Made by a program: the position numbers and the translations under genes
In this document: positions 11,603 through 23,775 of the stretch, in pieces
Numbering within the stretch: the first letter of the stretch is position 1
Layout: every line of letters starts with the position of its first letter
The notes under the pieces: model-generated
What the model saw: the letters and a program-made list of their open reading frames with translations, nothing else
Databases searched by the model: none
Told to the model about the DNA's origin: nothing
Assembly: GCA_028274465.1 (NCBI GenBank)
Contig: CM051458.1
Coordinates: forward strand, 21,901,566-21,965,565
DNA from: Plantago ovata
Taxonomy: Eukaryota > Streptophyta > Magnoliopsida > Lamiales > Plantaginaceae
Length of the DNA stretch: 64,000 nt
Reading direction: 5' to 3'

Positions 11603-12980
11603 GGAGCTACTACACCAAAACACTCTGCTGCTAGTACCAACCATTCTAGGAATCATCACCCTTTCCAAATTCTTGATCCACTTCACAACATGGATATGGA
11701 TCACCTTCCTCCGGCCACCCAAAAACCTCAAAACCTACGGCTCATGGGCCCTTGTCACTGGCTCAACCGACGGTATCGGTAGCCCTCTCCTTCGAACTTG
11801 CATCCAACGGTCTCAACCTCGTTCTGGTCGGCCGAAACCCCGCCAAACTAGCCGATACATCGAAAGAAATAAAAGAAAGGCATAGCGACGTTTTGGTCAA
11901 AACTGTCGTTATTGATTTCGCTAAGTGTCCTGGAGAAGAGATTTCGCGGATTATAGAGGACGAAACGAAAGGGCTGGATCTAGGGATCGTGATTAATAAC
12001 GCTGGATTGGCGTATCCTTACGCGAAGTATTTACACGAGGTTGATTCGGAGTTGATGGAAGGGATTGTTAAGGTTAATGTTGAAGCGACAAGTTGGGTTA
12101 CGAGGTCAGTTGTTTCGGGGATGTTAAGGAAAGGGAAAGGTGCCATTGTTAACATTGGATCTGGCTCTTCCAATTGTGTCTCGAGTTATCCGCTGTACAC
12201 AATCTATGCTGCAACTAAAGCGTAAGTTCATTTCTTAATTTTCTTACACACTTTCACTACAGTACTCTTTTTTTTTAATTGTTTACGTTCTTTTTTTTTG
12301 TTTACTGATATTTTAAAGAGTTGGTATATTATCTAAAATGTTTAGTTTACTGGTAGTATATACCCACAATAAACAAACTAAAAAAAAGGCAGATCATTAC
12401 AATTTTACTACTGGTATCTGGAAGAGCGGCATGTTTATTTGGTCACGAGTGCAATTCATGGAGAGGAAAATTTGTGATTTATGTAAATTTTGTCGATTAT
12501 ACGAAGTTGTTAACTATATTAAAGTTTGTGGGGTTTAGCTTGACATAAGTTGTGGATTATATGGTGGTCGCGTTATAAGGCAGATTATTATATTTGAAGT
12601 TATAAGACGATTAACAATTAGAGTACTTAGGTTATATTAGAAAAAAAAAAAGCTTGACAATTATTTATCTTGAAAGAGTTTATGTATCACTAAAATTTCG
12701 TTACTGTTTTGATCTGTGCTTTTAATTAGGTATGTTGCAATGTTGTCAAAAAGCATGAGTGTGGAGTATAAGCACCAAGGAATTGATGTTCAATGCCAGG
12801 TAATTCATTTAATTTAGCCCATATTCATGTCCATGCTACTTTATCATTTATTTCATTTGTACATTGATAGTTAGTCATTGCCTATTGGGGATCATTGGTT
12901 GGTGTAGTTTGTTTGAAGGTAAACAACTCCCGGCGCAAATTTTGTGACAAGTTAGATCGCGTGATATTTGAGAAAAAACA

Positions 12981-15900
12981 AGGGTCCATTACATACAAAA
13001 CCCTTTTGTTCAACGAAATTACATCGAACCCCTCGTTACTCCCAAGTTTGCACTGAACACCTTGTTGTTCGATTTTAATTACATCGAACCCCACGACTTT
13101 GACTTTTCACGCTCTTAATCGTTTAAAGTACCATTTTGCCCTCGTCGGAATTTTGGCTTTTGCTGCCGGCCAAACAGCTTAGCAGGATGGTCACGTGAAA
13201 TGCATGTGTGGGTTTATATGTAATAAAATTTAAATTTGTAGTATTGAAATGAAAAAAATTAACAAAAATATTAAAAAAAAAAAACTAGCCGTAGGAATAG
13301 TGTTGGAGCCAATTTTCAGGCTTCTCATGCTCATTTTGGACTCATTTAACACAAAACTCTCAAACATACTAAAGAAACAAAATAGAGCAAGCAGTATAAG
13401 GCTAATACATAACATTAAGCATCTTAGCATAAGTTTGGACCAAATTTGGTACATATTCATAGTCAAATTCACCACAATAAACCATAAAGGTAGAGTACTC
13501 ATCAAAAGATCTACTTGATCATCCAAGGTGCAAAACAAACATAGTACCAACATTCAAAGGTTATGATCAAAACTACCAACTAGAATACTAACTTTCTAAT
13601 TGAACCATGCTCCAATTCCCCTACCTCTTGTGCTTGCTGAACCCCTGCCCCTACCTCCACGTCTAGAAGTTCTTGCCATGCCTCTGCCACTTCCTCCACC
13701 AGTAGAAGTTCCTGCTCCACAACTGTCTCCACCAGTAGAAGTTCCTGTTCCACCACTGCCTCCACCTCTTGTTGTGCTTGCCCTACTGCCACCTCTTCCT
13801 CTCCTTCCACCCCTTTTAGGAACATTACTCTCAGTCTACAAATTAACAACAATGGCACACATCACTATATATATATACTACACACCATCAAATACATATG
13901 CTTCACAATTCTTACTTCACAAATTGAATACATTGGAGTAATTTCAGGAATTTTCTTACCTGAGTTGGCATGTCAGGAATGGGAGCTTCATCATCATTGA
14001 CTTGAGACTCCTGCATTTGTATATCAGTTGCCTTTGCCTATAAGAAGTAAATGGTACATATTGCAGAAACAATCATAACAAGTATATAAAGTAAGGATAG
14101 GAGTAGCAAGTTACTTACCAACTGTGGGAACTTTTTGCTCCTACAGGTATGACCCTTCTGTCCACAGGTACTGCACTTAGGAGCCTTTCTCACCTTCTGA
14201 ACTGGAACTTGCACTCTGGGTTTCTTCCTATTTGGTTCACCCTCAGATGGATGCCTAATCCTCTTCTTACATGGCCTCCCAACCTTCTTCTCAAAATGTG
14301 GAGGAGAGCATTCCTCTTCTGTCAAGTCAGATGGCCAGAACATTTGATGATCAACAGGGTAAATGGCCATGTCATATGCCCTCTTATAGGCAGCTGTAGT
14401 ATGACACTCACTTATGAACTTTCCAACATCCTCTCTAAGATATGAAATGACAGTCCATGCATGCCTACATGGGATGCCACTTGTGTCCCATCTTTTGCAG
14501 TTACAAGAGTGAGTCTGAATATTAACAATAAATGTGAAATTCATGTCCTCAACTTCATACAATGGAGATGTCTCTGTCTTAACTCTAAGGGACCTTGACT
14601 GATCATAAATGTCATTAACTTTCTTGAGGACTCTTAGCATGACAATGGTATCACATAGCTCTCCTTTTGCCCTTCTGACAGTGATCCTTTGCATCACTTG
14701 ATGCCTCAACCCCTTCAAATAAGATAACAATGAAACTGTAAATACTAAAACAATGAAACAAAAGACTACAAGTATATAAGTGAATGACAAAGCATACCTC
14801 CATGATGTTCAAGATGGAATGACCCCTGACAGGCTCTATCCACGCATTAAAGGACTCACTACAATTATTGGTAACATGGTCCACCTTGACTGTAGTGTCA
14901 AAGGCATGTCTTTCCCAGAAGCCCAATGGAATTGTCATCAAGTAGTCATATGCATCTTGATTAGCTGTCTTGATCTTCTCCATGGCTTTGTTGAAGCCAT
15001 ATGTAGTGAAGGCAGTAGATGCATGCCAGAAATGCTTCCTCAACAAGAGACCATTCCACTTCAGTTTAAAGTTATCATATATGTGCTTTGCACACTTCCT
15101 ACTAGTCACATTAGGTGCATCTTCCTCAATCACTTGAATGAGCCCCTGTATTTTACATCACAAGTTCAAACATGGAATAAACAAGTAAGGTTGTATTTGA
15201 ACAAGTAGAACAAGGAATATACAAGAAAGAACTGGAATATAGAAGTGATTTTTTTACCTTTTGTCTGTCGGCCATAAAGTGCCAGTTTCTGTCCTGATCC
15301 CAACCACCAAGCAACCTCCCCAAGCATTGCACAAAGAAGCCCCAACTCTCCTTAGTCTCATTCTCCACCACTGCCCAAGAAATTGGGTATATGCCACAAT
15401 TGGCATCAGTCCCTACAGCACTCAACAACACTCCTCCATATCTACCCCTTAAGTGACAACCATCAAAAAATATAAATGGAGTGCAACCTTGCATAAAACC
15501 CTTAGCTAGTCCCTCCAACCCACAGAAAAACCTCTTAAATTCAGGAGCCCTATCAATGACTGGTGTGGTGATCAACTCTACCACTGAACCAGGATTGGTT
15601 CTCAACACCATCTCTTTGTACTTGGGACATAGCTTGAATCCCATTTCAGGATTTCCTCCTATGATCTCAATAGCCTTCTCTCTGGCTCTCCATACTCTCA
15701 TGTATGGCACCTTCACCTTGATATTGGCTTGCACCCACAACTCCAAAGCTTTGGCATTTGCATTGGGATGTTGTTTCAACTCAGGAATAAGCTTTTGTGC
15801 CAACCAGTTTGAGTCCACTTCCCTCTGATTCACATGTTTAACACACCTATGTGTCCCATTATACTTCCTGATCATCAAACTACTTTCATCATCCATAACA

Positions 15901-18175
15901 TAGGCATGAAGTCTCCAGGGGCACCCCTTCTTAGCTGCTGCACATCGAATAGTGTATCTTGTCTTCTCATTGTGAACCCTCTCAAATGTAAACCCAATCT
16001 TCAATGAGAATTCTTTGACCCTCCTACGCAGCTCATAAACATCAGTGAAAGTGTCACCCTCCTTGAAATCCTTGTCCCATTCAGCATTATGCTCCATGAA
16101 CTCATCACATGTCCATCCTTCTTCAGCACCTGCTTCCTCATCAGATGATGGATACTCTACATCACCAATGTCATCATTTTCAGGCCCAGCTGCAGTTCTG
16201 ATATCAGTTCTAGGGGGTTCTTGCTCCCTGTCATCACCTCCATCCTCTCCCTTATCTCCATCTCCATCACCTCCCTCCTCTCCCTTATCCCCATCCTCTA
16301 CCTCATCTTCTTCTTTATCCTCCCCATCTGATTCATAAGCTGCACATTTTTTGAAACCAATTTCTGCATCCTCACTATCATATAAATACTCTGCTGGTGG
16401 CTCATCATCCTCCCAATCAAATGGGAACCCTCCATCACTATCACCACCACTGTTTTCCTCCTCAAACCCACTCAAAGTCTCATCTACTTCACCACCATCT
16501 TCTGATTCCAACACATAATCCTCATCAGCAGACTCATCATTTTCAATCACACCTTCATCTTCATCGTTTCATCCACAGCAACCTCAGTATCAACATTTTC
16601 TTCCTCCACAGCATTATCATCATTTTCTTCCTCCACAGCAACCTCAGTATCAACACCAACTCTCTGCTCTTCCTCAACACCAACTCTCTGATCTTCCTCA
16701 ACACCATCTCTCTGCTCTTCCTCAGCACCAACTCCTTGCCCTTGCTTATTACTCTCTCCTTCAACACTACTCCCATCCAGTAGGCCCCTTAGAATGCTGT
16801 CAAAGTCATCCAAATTAACATCCTCAAATTGGAAATCTGAAGTAGGCAGAGGAGTATTATATATTGGACCTGGCTTGTAGGATGGAGATATGATAGGTGG
16901 AGTGGTCTGTTCTTGTGTTGGTTGTGGAGATTTAGGTGGTAGAATGCTCTGTTCTTGTGTTGGTTGAGGAGATTTAGGTGGTAGAGTGGTATGTTCTTCT
17001 GTTGGCTGTGGGGAGATTGGTGGTGGAGTGGTATGTTCTTGTGTGGGTTCAGAGTTTTCTTCAAATGGTTCTTGTGTGGGATGTGGAGGCTCATCATCAT
17101 CAACAAGATCAATGATCTCACTAGGGTCAGGTACTCTTCTTGGGCCTTTTGGTGGTATTGGTTTGTTACCCCTCTGCCTAAACAATCTCCTTCTAGCAAC
17201 AGATTGTTCTTTCTGTTTAAGCTTCACCTCATATGGTGAATCATCATGAGCTCTGTTCTTACCCTTACCCTTCCTTTGAGAATCATCAATAGCCAGTGGT
17301 TCAATCAAATAACTGTCTAAGTACAGCTCAACTTCCATTAGTTTCCTATTTCTCTCAAACATGAGCAAAACACCAAAATCACTTATTACCTCAATCCTTT
17401 CATATATTCCATTCACATATGAATCAACATACATATCATAAACACGAGTTGTTTCCTTATCTTTTTCATCTTCAAACAAAGCCAGAACCTTTGTATCAAT
17501 ATCCTTAAGCAGTTTCACATGATTATACCTGTGAGGATTAACATTTGAAATGGTGTATTGGCCGCCATTGTAATTAACGCGTATATTAAACCTCTCAGCC
17601 ATGTTAAACAACTGCCATAACAGAGAAGAAACAAAAAAACGCAGAAATTGTTTTCATACACAGACAGAAAAACCCTAGCTAAAGCATTACGAATTCTAAT
17701 AAGAATTCGACAAAATACGTGCATAATACATGATAATACAAGCATAAAAAACACGAAAGAAGAACAAAATCTCAATTTTGAAAGTTTTTTTCACTTACCT
17801 TGCAAACAGGTGCGCGCGAGCTCAATGTGCTCCAACCCAGTCGAATTCTTCGAAATTGAGCAACGACGAGTGCTTGTGGGTGTTCGGCGACCAAAATTCC
17901 GTTGAATTTTGGTCGGAATATGGAAGATCGGTTACTGTAATAATGAGGGAGACGGTAGAGAGTATGGAGGGAAAAGGATGAAAATAAATGTGAAAGTGGG
18001 AATGAGAGTATTAAAACCTAATTTGCCTAAAATAGCGATAAGGGCGTGTTTGTTTGGCAGAAACGGAAAATTGGATTTTTGGCCGGTCAAAATAAATCCG
18101 GACTGTGGGGTTGAATGTAATTCTGGGAACAAGGAGGCTTTATATGCAAAGTGGTGCAACAGGAGGGGTAGTGTA
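12981..18175 (-). mobile_element. Mutator-like element (MULE) inside KCR intron 2, copy A
   Basis: The ends carry related inverted subterminal sequences. The left end has two units built on AATTACATCGAACCCC (12981-13095). The right end, read in reverse, has AATTACATTCAACCCC preceded by CATATAAAGCCTCC. A MuDR-type transposase gene fills the interior. The flanks TGATATTTGAG and TGATATTATGTC, each followed by AAAAAC, could be a decayed target duplication, but this is uncertain. Exact termini are therefore approximate. Because copy B has the same insertion, it predates the duplication. Confidence 0.85.
13596..17602 (-). pseudogene. MuDR-type transposase, copy A, six exons, a single 1-nt frameshift
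   Basis: Exons (minus strand): 17602-15258, 15145-14798, 14712-14119, 14037-13960 and 13835-13596; the first block is split only by a 1-nt loss near 16566. All introns are GT-AG and keep the frame. The order is: N-terminal domain with MAERFNIRVNYNGGQY, a Pro/Thr-rich and acidic region, MuDR-type DNA-binding domain (KGCPWRLHAYVMDD), catalytic core with D in FFDGCHLRG, D in MADRQKG and E in NNCSESFN, SWIM zinc finger (CNCKRWDTSGIPCRH), a zinc knuckle (CSTCGQKGH) and an RG-rich tail ending GIGAWFN. It would cut and paste the MULE. The frameshift is shared with copy B, so it is ancestral or the reading crosses it by an unrecognised small intron. Confidence 0.9.
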
Positions 18176-19917
18176 TGATATTATGTCAAAAAACAACTAA
18201 CTAGACTATTTTTACTATGGCCAGTTTTTCTCCACCCTTTCCTCTCAAACCTATCGGTCTAAATTCCCCTCAAAACTTAAAAACAAATGTTATAATTTGT
18301 CCCAAATTAGTTAAAATAAAAGAAATAGTAAAAAATAAAATTTAACATCCCTTTGACTTGTTTAAAAATATAATAATACCCTTCTATTTATCTGAATTAA
18401 ACTTTCCATATAAAATAATAATTTGGTTCTCTTATAATTTTGTATATAAAAAAACAAAATCTGAAAAAATAATAAAAAATAAACTCAAAGCTCCGGCAAT
18501 GGTTGGAGCTTATTGCTCCGTCCAATTTTTTCAAAAAATAAATATTAAATTTTGGATCAATTAATTGAGAAAGCTCCGATTTGGATTTTAATTTTTTATT
18601 TTAATTAATTATCCAGTTCTGATATAATAAAATCAAAGGAACATGGTTGGAGGTTTTTACTCCGTTCAATTTTCTTCACAAAACGAACATTAAAATTTGA
18701 ATTATTAATTAAGACAACTCTAATTTGGATTTAATTTTTTTTTATTTTAATTAATTACCCTGTTCTTGAATAATAAAGGAAAGGAAAGGAATAAGCTCCG
18801 ACAGGGAATAAAGTTTTTTATTTCAAATTTTCATGTTATTGGATGAGAAAAAAAAGACAAGTAAAAATAAAAGCCAGAATCAGAATAATAACACACTCAC
18901 TCATACACTCACTCATGTGACATCATCTACCAATACCAAGTTGACTTTTGTCCTCTGTTGTAAATATTAATTTTCACAGTTCAAAGTTTGTCATCCGTTG
19001 TAATATATAATATATGAATAATTGAGGACTAAATTGTTATTAGAGAATATTAAAAGATACATAGATGAAAAATTTCCCTATCTATATTTAATTTAATTTT
19101 GATATATTATCGAAATTCATGTTATTTTTTCATTTTGTAAAAATACTTGATAAATTTTATTTAATTTTTATATTTATATTGAACGAGATACATTCTTAAT
19201 GATCTTATTTTGAGTTTTCATGAAATAAATTCTATTTTGTACTATTTTTTAAACTGGGGCAAATTACAACTTTTTCGAAAGGTTTTGCGGAGTAATTCCA
19301 ATCCCAGCAAATGTTTGGGTGTAAAAAAAAATTGGCCCTTTTTACTATCCTAAACCAGTGCTTTAGCTTTTGAGGTTTTATTGGGTGTGCATCTCTCATG
19401 CACATCAATGATGAGTAATACTATCTTTAGCCGTTTAAAAAAATATATATCCTAAACCGGTTGCGAAGTTGTTGTTGATTTGGAAATTGCTTAAATCTCC
19501 AATATTGTAACCTTCATCGATCGATATAAATAACTAGAAGAAAAATTAGAGATCGAGAAAGCTTGAAGTAGTAGGAGCTATATATAGTATACAAAATTGA
19601 AGGGAGAATGAAATGAAGCCTAGAACGAAAAAGGGCTAAAAAGGTCAATTTATCCTTCAATGAGCACCTAGATATATACATCTAGTCTCGCATGTAGAGG
19701 GCAACCTATGTCCAAGACCCTTGAAGCAAGTTACAATTCTAACCCAATTATGTAGGATTGTATTAGAGACAAGGTACGTACTTTGATATTTTGAATTGTC
19801 GAGAATCGAGATGAATGAAAGTTACTTCTATTAACAAAAAATCCAATTTGTAAACGTCATCTATTTAATCTTTCACCACATTCACTTAGTATGGGCTGAT
19901 TATAATCATGTCTTCAG
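18176..19917. other. Remainder of KCR intron 2, copy A, with a diverged 144-bp tandem duplication
   Basis: Very AT-rich, no coding sequence. Two diverged copies of a unit starting GGTTGGAG and containing a Y-rich GCTCCGTCCAATTTT core lie at about 18501-18644 and 18645-18787. The site at 18274-18281 (AACTTAAA) is the empty target for the foldback element seen in copy B. The 3' splice site is TCTTCAG ending at 19917. Confidence 0.65.
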
Positions 19918-20187
19918 ATACCACTACTTGTGGCAACAAAGATGGCATCGATAAAGAAAAGTTCACTCTTCATTCCCTCACCGGAGACATATAGCAAAGC
20001 TAGCTTGAGGTGGATCGGCCATGATGCCATTTGCTTGCCGTATCGGCCACATGCATTGCAAGCCTTCATAATGCGTTCATTGCCGGAGCCTCTGTTGGAT
20101 TGGTGTCTCCTTACCTACATGCTTGGCATGAAGGCTAGAGGAATGCGCAAGTATTCCAGAACCGAGTTTCATCCCAAGACGACATGA

Positions 20188-20779
20188 TGCTACTATGCTA
20201 GTGCAATCTCCTTCTCTATAAGTGTAAAGAACATGGTTTAAGCATCATTAATGTTGCCCAATTATCCCTTAACTAGTAAATAACCGATTGAAATTCAGAA
20301 GATAATAAATAAATAATTACATAATTTTTTGTTTGTTTTTTAATTGGTAAAGAGAGATCTTTTTGTGTGTTGTTGTTTTCTCTAGTATGTTGTTGTACAC
20401 ATTTCTCATCTTATCATTAGTTATGCCGTGTGTATAAAACATTGTTGCTAGTGCTGCATTTTCAACCCTTTTTTAAGTGTTGGTATTTATAATAGAAGAT
20501 TGAAACCCTTTGTATAATATCAGTGGGTCAATTAATGTTTCACACTCTGTTTAAAAAAGAAAAAATGTTTCACACTATTGATAACTTGAATACAGTACTA
20601 GTTGTCAATATCATCTTTTCAGAATTTGTTCAGTCATTTCTGTCTGAATTCATTAAAGCATTGTGCCGAATTTTGTCCTTTTAATTATTTCAATGGTATT
20701 CTCAAGGCTTTCTGAGCTTTTAAATAGTTGTTACTCAGAATCCTTTGAGTCTAGTTATTAACCTCGTAAATATTTTTCT
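20188..20779. other. KCR 3' flank, copy A
   Basis: AT-rich stretch after the KCR stop codon, presumably its 3' untranslated region and flank. AATAAATAA occurs near 20306 and could serve polyadenylation. I see no gene. Confidence 0.4.
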
Positions 20780-22087
20780 TTTTAGAGAACCTATTTCTTC
20801 GAGGTTTCTGGCGAAATTTTATTTGAAATATTCTCCAACATCCCTGCCAAATTCGTGTGCTTATCAAAATGATGGCGGACAAACCTTTCTACATCAGCTT
20901 TCATCATGTTTCATCTTAGTCGTCGTCAAGCCGAGCACCAAAAGGATGTCATTCTTTTACTCCTAGGTGGCTTTATCGACACTATTACAACCCTAACACC
21001 TAACGGTAATGAAGTTGATGATGATCTATTAGTTAAAAGGAAGCTTGAATCTCCGCATTAATCGGTTGATCTATTTTTAGGCTCTTGTAATGGCTTAGTT
21101 TTGTTGTCGAGTAAACAAACTGGTGAGCTTTCGTGGTGAATCCTCTTACTCGGTAACATCTAGGTGTCGAAAACACGCCCTCTATGATCTAGGCCTATCA
21201 ATGGTCCCAACCTAGTCAGCACCGAACCGACCCATTAGTTGAAAATCCGAATGCCGAATGTGTGTCTAATGTTGTAAGATAGGAGTAATATAAGGTGAGT
21301 TACTTATCTATCTAATGACCTTTTAAATTCCTGGCGAAGGTAGTTGATTAGTTGAAGGATTACACCACGTTCAGAGACTACTATAAATGCTTGTGTCATT
21401 TACTTTTTTGCAATTTACACTATGTATATTATACTGGACACAGATAACTGACTGCTTGCACTTACTAAAAAAGCCTCCCGTGCTCTGAATGTATAAGTAT
21501 CAGACAACTAACGAGCTTTCTGAGAAATATAATAAATGTTTGTTGCACTCCAGATAGCTGAGAACTTATTTGAGAAACATCGTATCTAACGATTATAAAA
21601 TCTGAGAAATAGATTTAGAAACAAAAAGTTTGAGCAAAAAATTGCGAAAACTGTGAAAGTTACAACATGGTTAAACTTTTAGGGGACACCACAGTTGTTC
21701 CGATGATTACAACATGGTTAAACTTTCAAAAAGTTACAAGAATGCCCCAACACTTGTTCATGTGTATTCTCTTAAAAATGGTGTTTGGAAATGGCTTAAT
21801 AATTCTCCTTATTTTCATTCTCACTATGATAACACATGAAAATATGGAGTTTATTTGAATCGAGCTATCCATTATTAGGTCATACTAGTAGAGATGATGG
21901 GTATGTGATTGCAGTTTTTGATTTGGCTACTAAATCATTCTGCGGGATTAATCCTGCATTGACCGATGATGAACCGTACAATTTATATGGAGTTCTTGAG
22001 ATTGGAAGTTGTGTAGCTGTGATAGATTTAGGAGCTGATTATGATAATATATGGATTATGGAAGAATATGAATTAGTTAATTCTTAG
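20780..22087 (+). pseudogene. F-box protein pseudogene (F-box associated domain), copy A
   Basis: Pieces in several frames follow the order of a plant F-box protein: IPAKFVCLSK with HLSRRQAEHQKD (F-box end), GSCNGLVLLSSKQTGEL near 21080 (the usual conserved step after the F-box), VHVYSLKNGVWKWL near 21750, and a C-terminal run with DDGYVIAVFDLATKSF and DNIWIMEEYELV ending at 22087. Such proteins are substrate adaptors of SCF ubiquitin ligases. About 480 bp of unrelated sequence (21180-21660) plus stops and frameshifts break it. The same lesions occur in copy B, so it was dead before the duplication. Confidence 0.72.
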
Positions 22088-22304
22088 ACCAACATCACAA
22101 TCCACAGTCAATATATCTGATTAGTGTTGTTGCTAAATTCTTGGACCAACATTACAGTGGACAGATAATCTAATGATTTTTTTTTTATTCTTCCATTTTA
22201 AGTTAATTCGTTTGTTTCAGTTTAATTCTGATTTTATTTGTTAAAGAGATAAATGATAAAGATTCTCCGATATTTTCTAATTTCTTTGTTTATATTTTTC
22301 ATAC

Positions 22305-22446
22305 TCTTTTCTTTTTTTTTTCATTTGAATCGGCAAAGCAAGGATCAATAATGATTCCTCAATATTTATCCCGTGACCGTGGTGACTCGAATTCCCGACC
22401 TATTGGTAGGAGGTGAAACAGGTCACCAACTGAGCTATGCTTCGTT
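22305..22446 (-). mobile_element. tRNA-derived SINE, copy A
   Basis: The minus strand shows an A box TAGCTCAGTTGG (22437-22426), then a B-box-like GAATTCGAGTC (within 22395-22384) at normal tRNA spacing, and an A-rich tail (22320-22305). This is the layout of a short SINE transcribed by RNA polymerase III. The rest does not fold as a functional tRNA that I can recognise, so I call it a SINE rather than a tRNA gene. Confidence 0.6.
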
Positions 22447-23468
22447 GTCTTTACATATTCATTTCAATTTCGAATGGAGTCCAAACGGTATCCTATATTT
22501 TATTTCCTTCTATTTTTCCCAAATTACCGCTGCAATTCTGCAGTCTACACTTGTGTACATATTGAACAAGACCACTTCATTAAAATTGTTTTCTAGAGTA
22601 ATTAATCTTCTAGAGTAATACTTGTATCATATATTTGAATCAGGACTGATTAATTAATCTACAATGTTTGACTGATTAAGGCTCATGTGTACGTAGTACA
22701 TGTTATCTAGTTTAATTCGAAAGCGCATGCATCAATTGTGTGTTTTGTATATTGATCACCTAGGATGAGTTGAATTGAATAAAGCATGCTAGCGATGATT
22801 TGTTATATAATATATAATACTGCAGTACGTGGAAACTAGTTATCTTAGTTTTCATATGTTATGTTTTACCTTGTTGAGTAATCTCTGGTTAGCAAATCAG
22901 TGTTTAAATATCATACTTTCTGAACAGGTTAGTGGACTCCGAAGGATATACTCAGCTTACTATTCAATATCACATCTTAATTTCTTCAGGTTTGTTACAA
23001 GCTGGATATGCCTTTTCTTCATTGCAAACTATACTTGGGTAGTTAAATGCAGAATATATAATATATAATATAATTATGCTGTAGAGTATCAGTAGTTATA
23101 TGTTTTCCCTTATATTAACTTTTTATTGTTAGCAAGGAATCATTGTAGTATGTCTTATTCTTCAATTGTATTATATCAGTTCACACATGTACATGTACAG
23201 TACTAGTAGTGTAAGTAGTAAAAGTAAATAACATAAATGAAAAAGGAAGATAGAATAGAATTGAATAGTATTTATATTTTTCTCTTAATTAAATAGTAGT
23301 TATATATTGTGCGATCCAGTTTAGGTCTCAAGCATTTCTGCTGGCCCAAGTCTCTGGTCAGCGCCCCTTACGGGTAATGCAAGGCCAGGCCACACGAGAT
23401 TTTTCCAAAATGTTTAATTGGAACAGGATGCAAAACTGTTGATCTTTCTTTCTTTCTATACTGAAATG
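22447..23468. other. Intergenic AT-rich sequence, copy A
   Basis: No supported gene or element. A short open frame at 22829-23068 has no recognisable feature. Confidence 0.5.
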
Positions 23469-23775
23469 TGTTGGTCCCTTTAAAGAATAAGAAAAGACTA
23501 GAGGGGGGGGGGGTGAATAATCTTTTCAAACTTTCGTCGTTGAAAAACTTTCTCAGCAAGTGCTTATTACTTTTCAGTGATGAGTTTGCTGATACTTAAC
23601 TTTCTCAGCAAGTACTAGTTACTTTTCAGTAGCGAGTTTTACTGGTACTTTAAAAACAGAGTGTGGAAGTCTTTATATAATAAGTACTTTTGAGAGAGTG
23701 CTAGTTTCAGCAAGTGAGCAGAGTGACAGTGTACAAATAGTTAAGCTTGCTGAAAACTAAATGCGGTAAAGTAAA
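23469..23775 (-). repeat. Fragment of a related copia LTR, copy A
   Basis: This starts TGTTGGTCCCTTTAAA and follows the first 300 bp of the full LTR at 23776 with moderate divergence. It stops at AGTAAA exactly where the next LTR begins. It therefore looks like an older LTR into which the big copia element inserted. The remaining part of the older LTR is not found at the other end of the element (40362), so that side has been rearranged. Confidence 0.8.

Larger units (their letters stand above)
11603..20187 (+). pseudogene. KCR: Very-long-chain 3-oxoacyl-CoA reductase (KCR-like), copy A, 5' broken by gypsy insertion and frameshifted
   Basis: KCR is the NADPH-dependent second enzyme of the endoplasmic-reticulum fatty-acid elongase. 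Exons: 11603-12221, 12730-12799 and 19918-20187, with GT-AG introns. Exon 1 encodes a hydrophobic N-terminal anchor, the Rossmann motif TGSTDGIG, NNAGLAYPYAKY, and the catalytic YAATK completed across the exon 1/2 junction. Exon 3 supplies PLLVATKM and the C-terminus, ending in TGA. Restored to its expected length the coding sequence is 963 nt (320 aa), typical of the family. The first two bases of the ATG are lost to the gypsy insertion. A 2-bp deletion near 11781, directly after the TGSTDGIG motif, shifts the frame. The active-site region is intact here, unlike copy B. Confidence 0.93.

Noticed and set aside
11589..12225. An intact short-chain dehydrogenase gene in copy A
   Set aside because: The start codon is split by the gypsy LTR and a 2-bp deletion breaks the frame; the remaining open blocks are exon pieces.
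13600..13941. Plus-strand proline-rich protein (also near 49903-50214)
   Set aside because: It is the reverse-complement reading of the RG-rich tail exon of the MULE transposase.
20745..20966. Independent small gene after KCR
   Set aside because: It is a shifted frame of the F-box pseudogene.
22380..22440. A tRNA gene on the minus strand
   Set aside because: A and B boxes are present but no full cloverleaf with paired acceptor ends is apparent; an A-rich tail favours a SINE.
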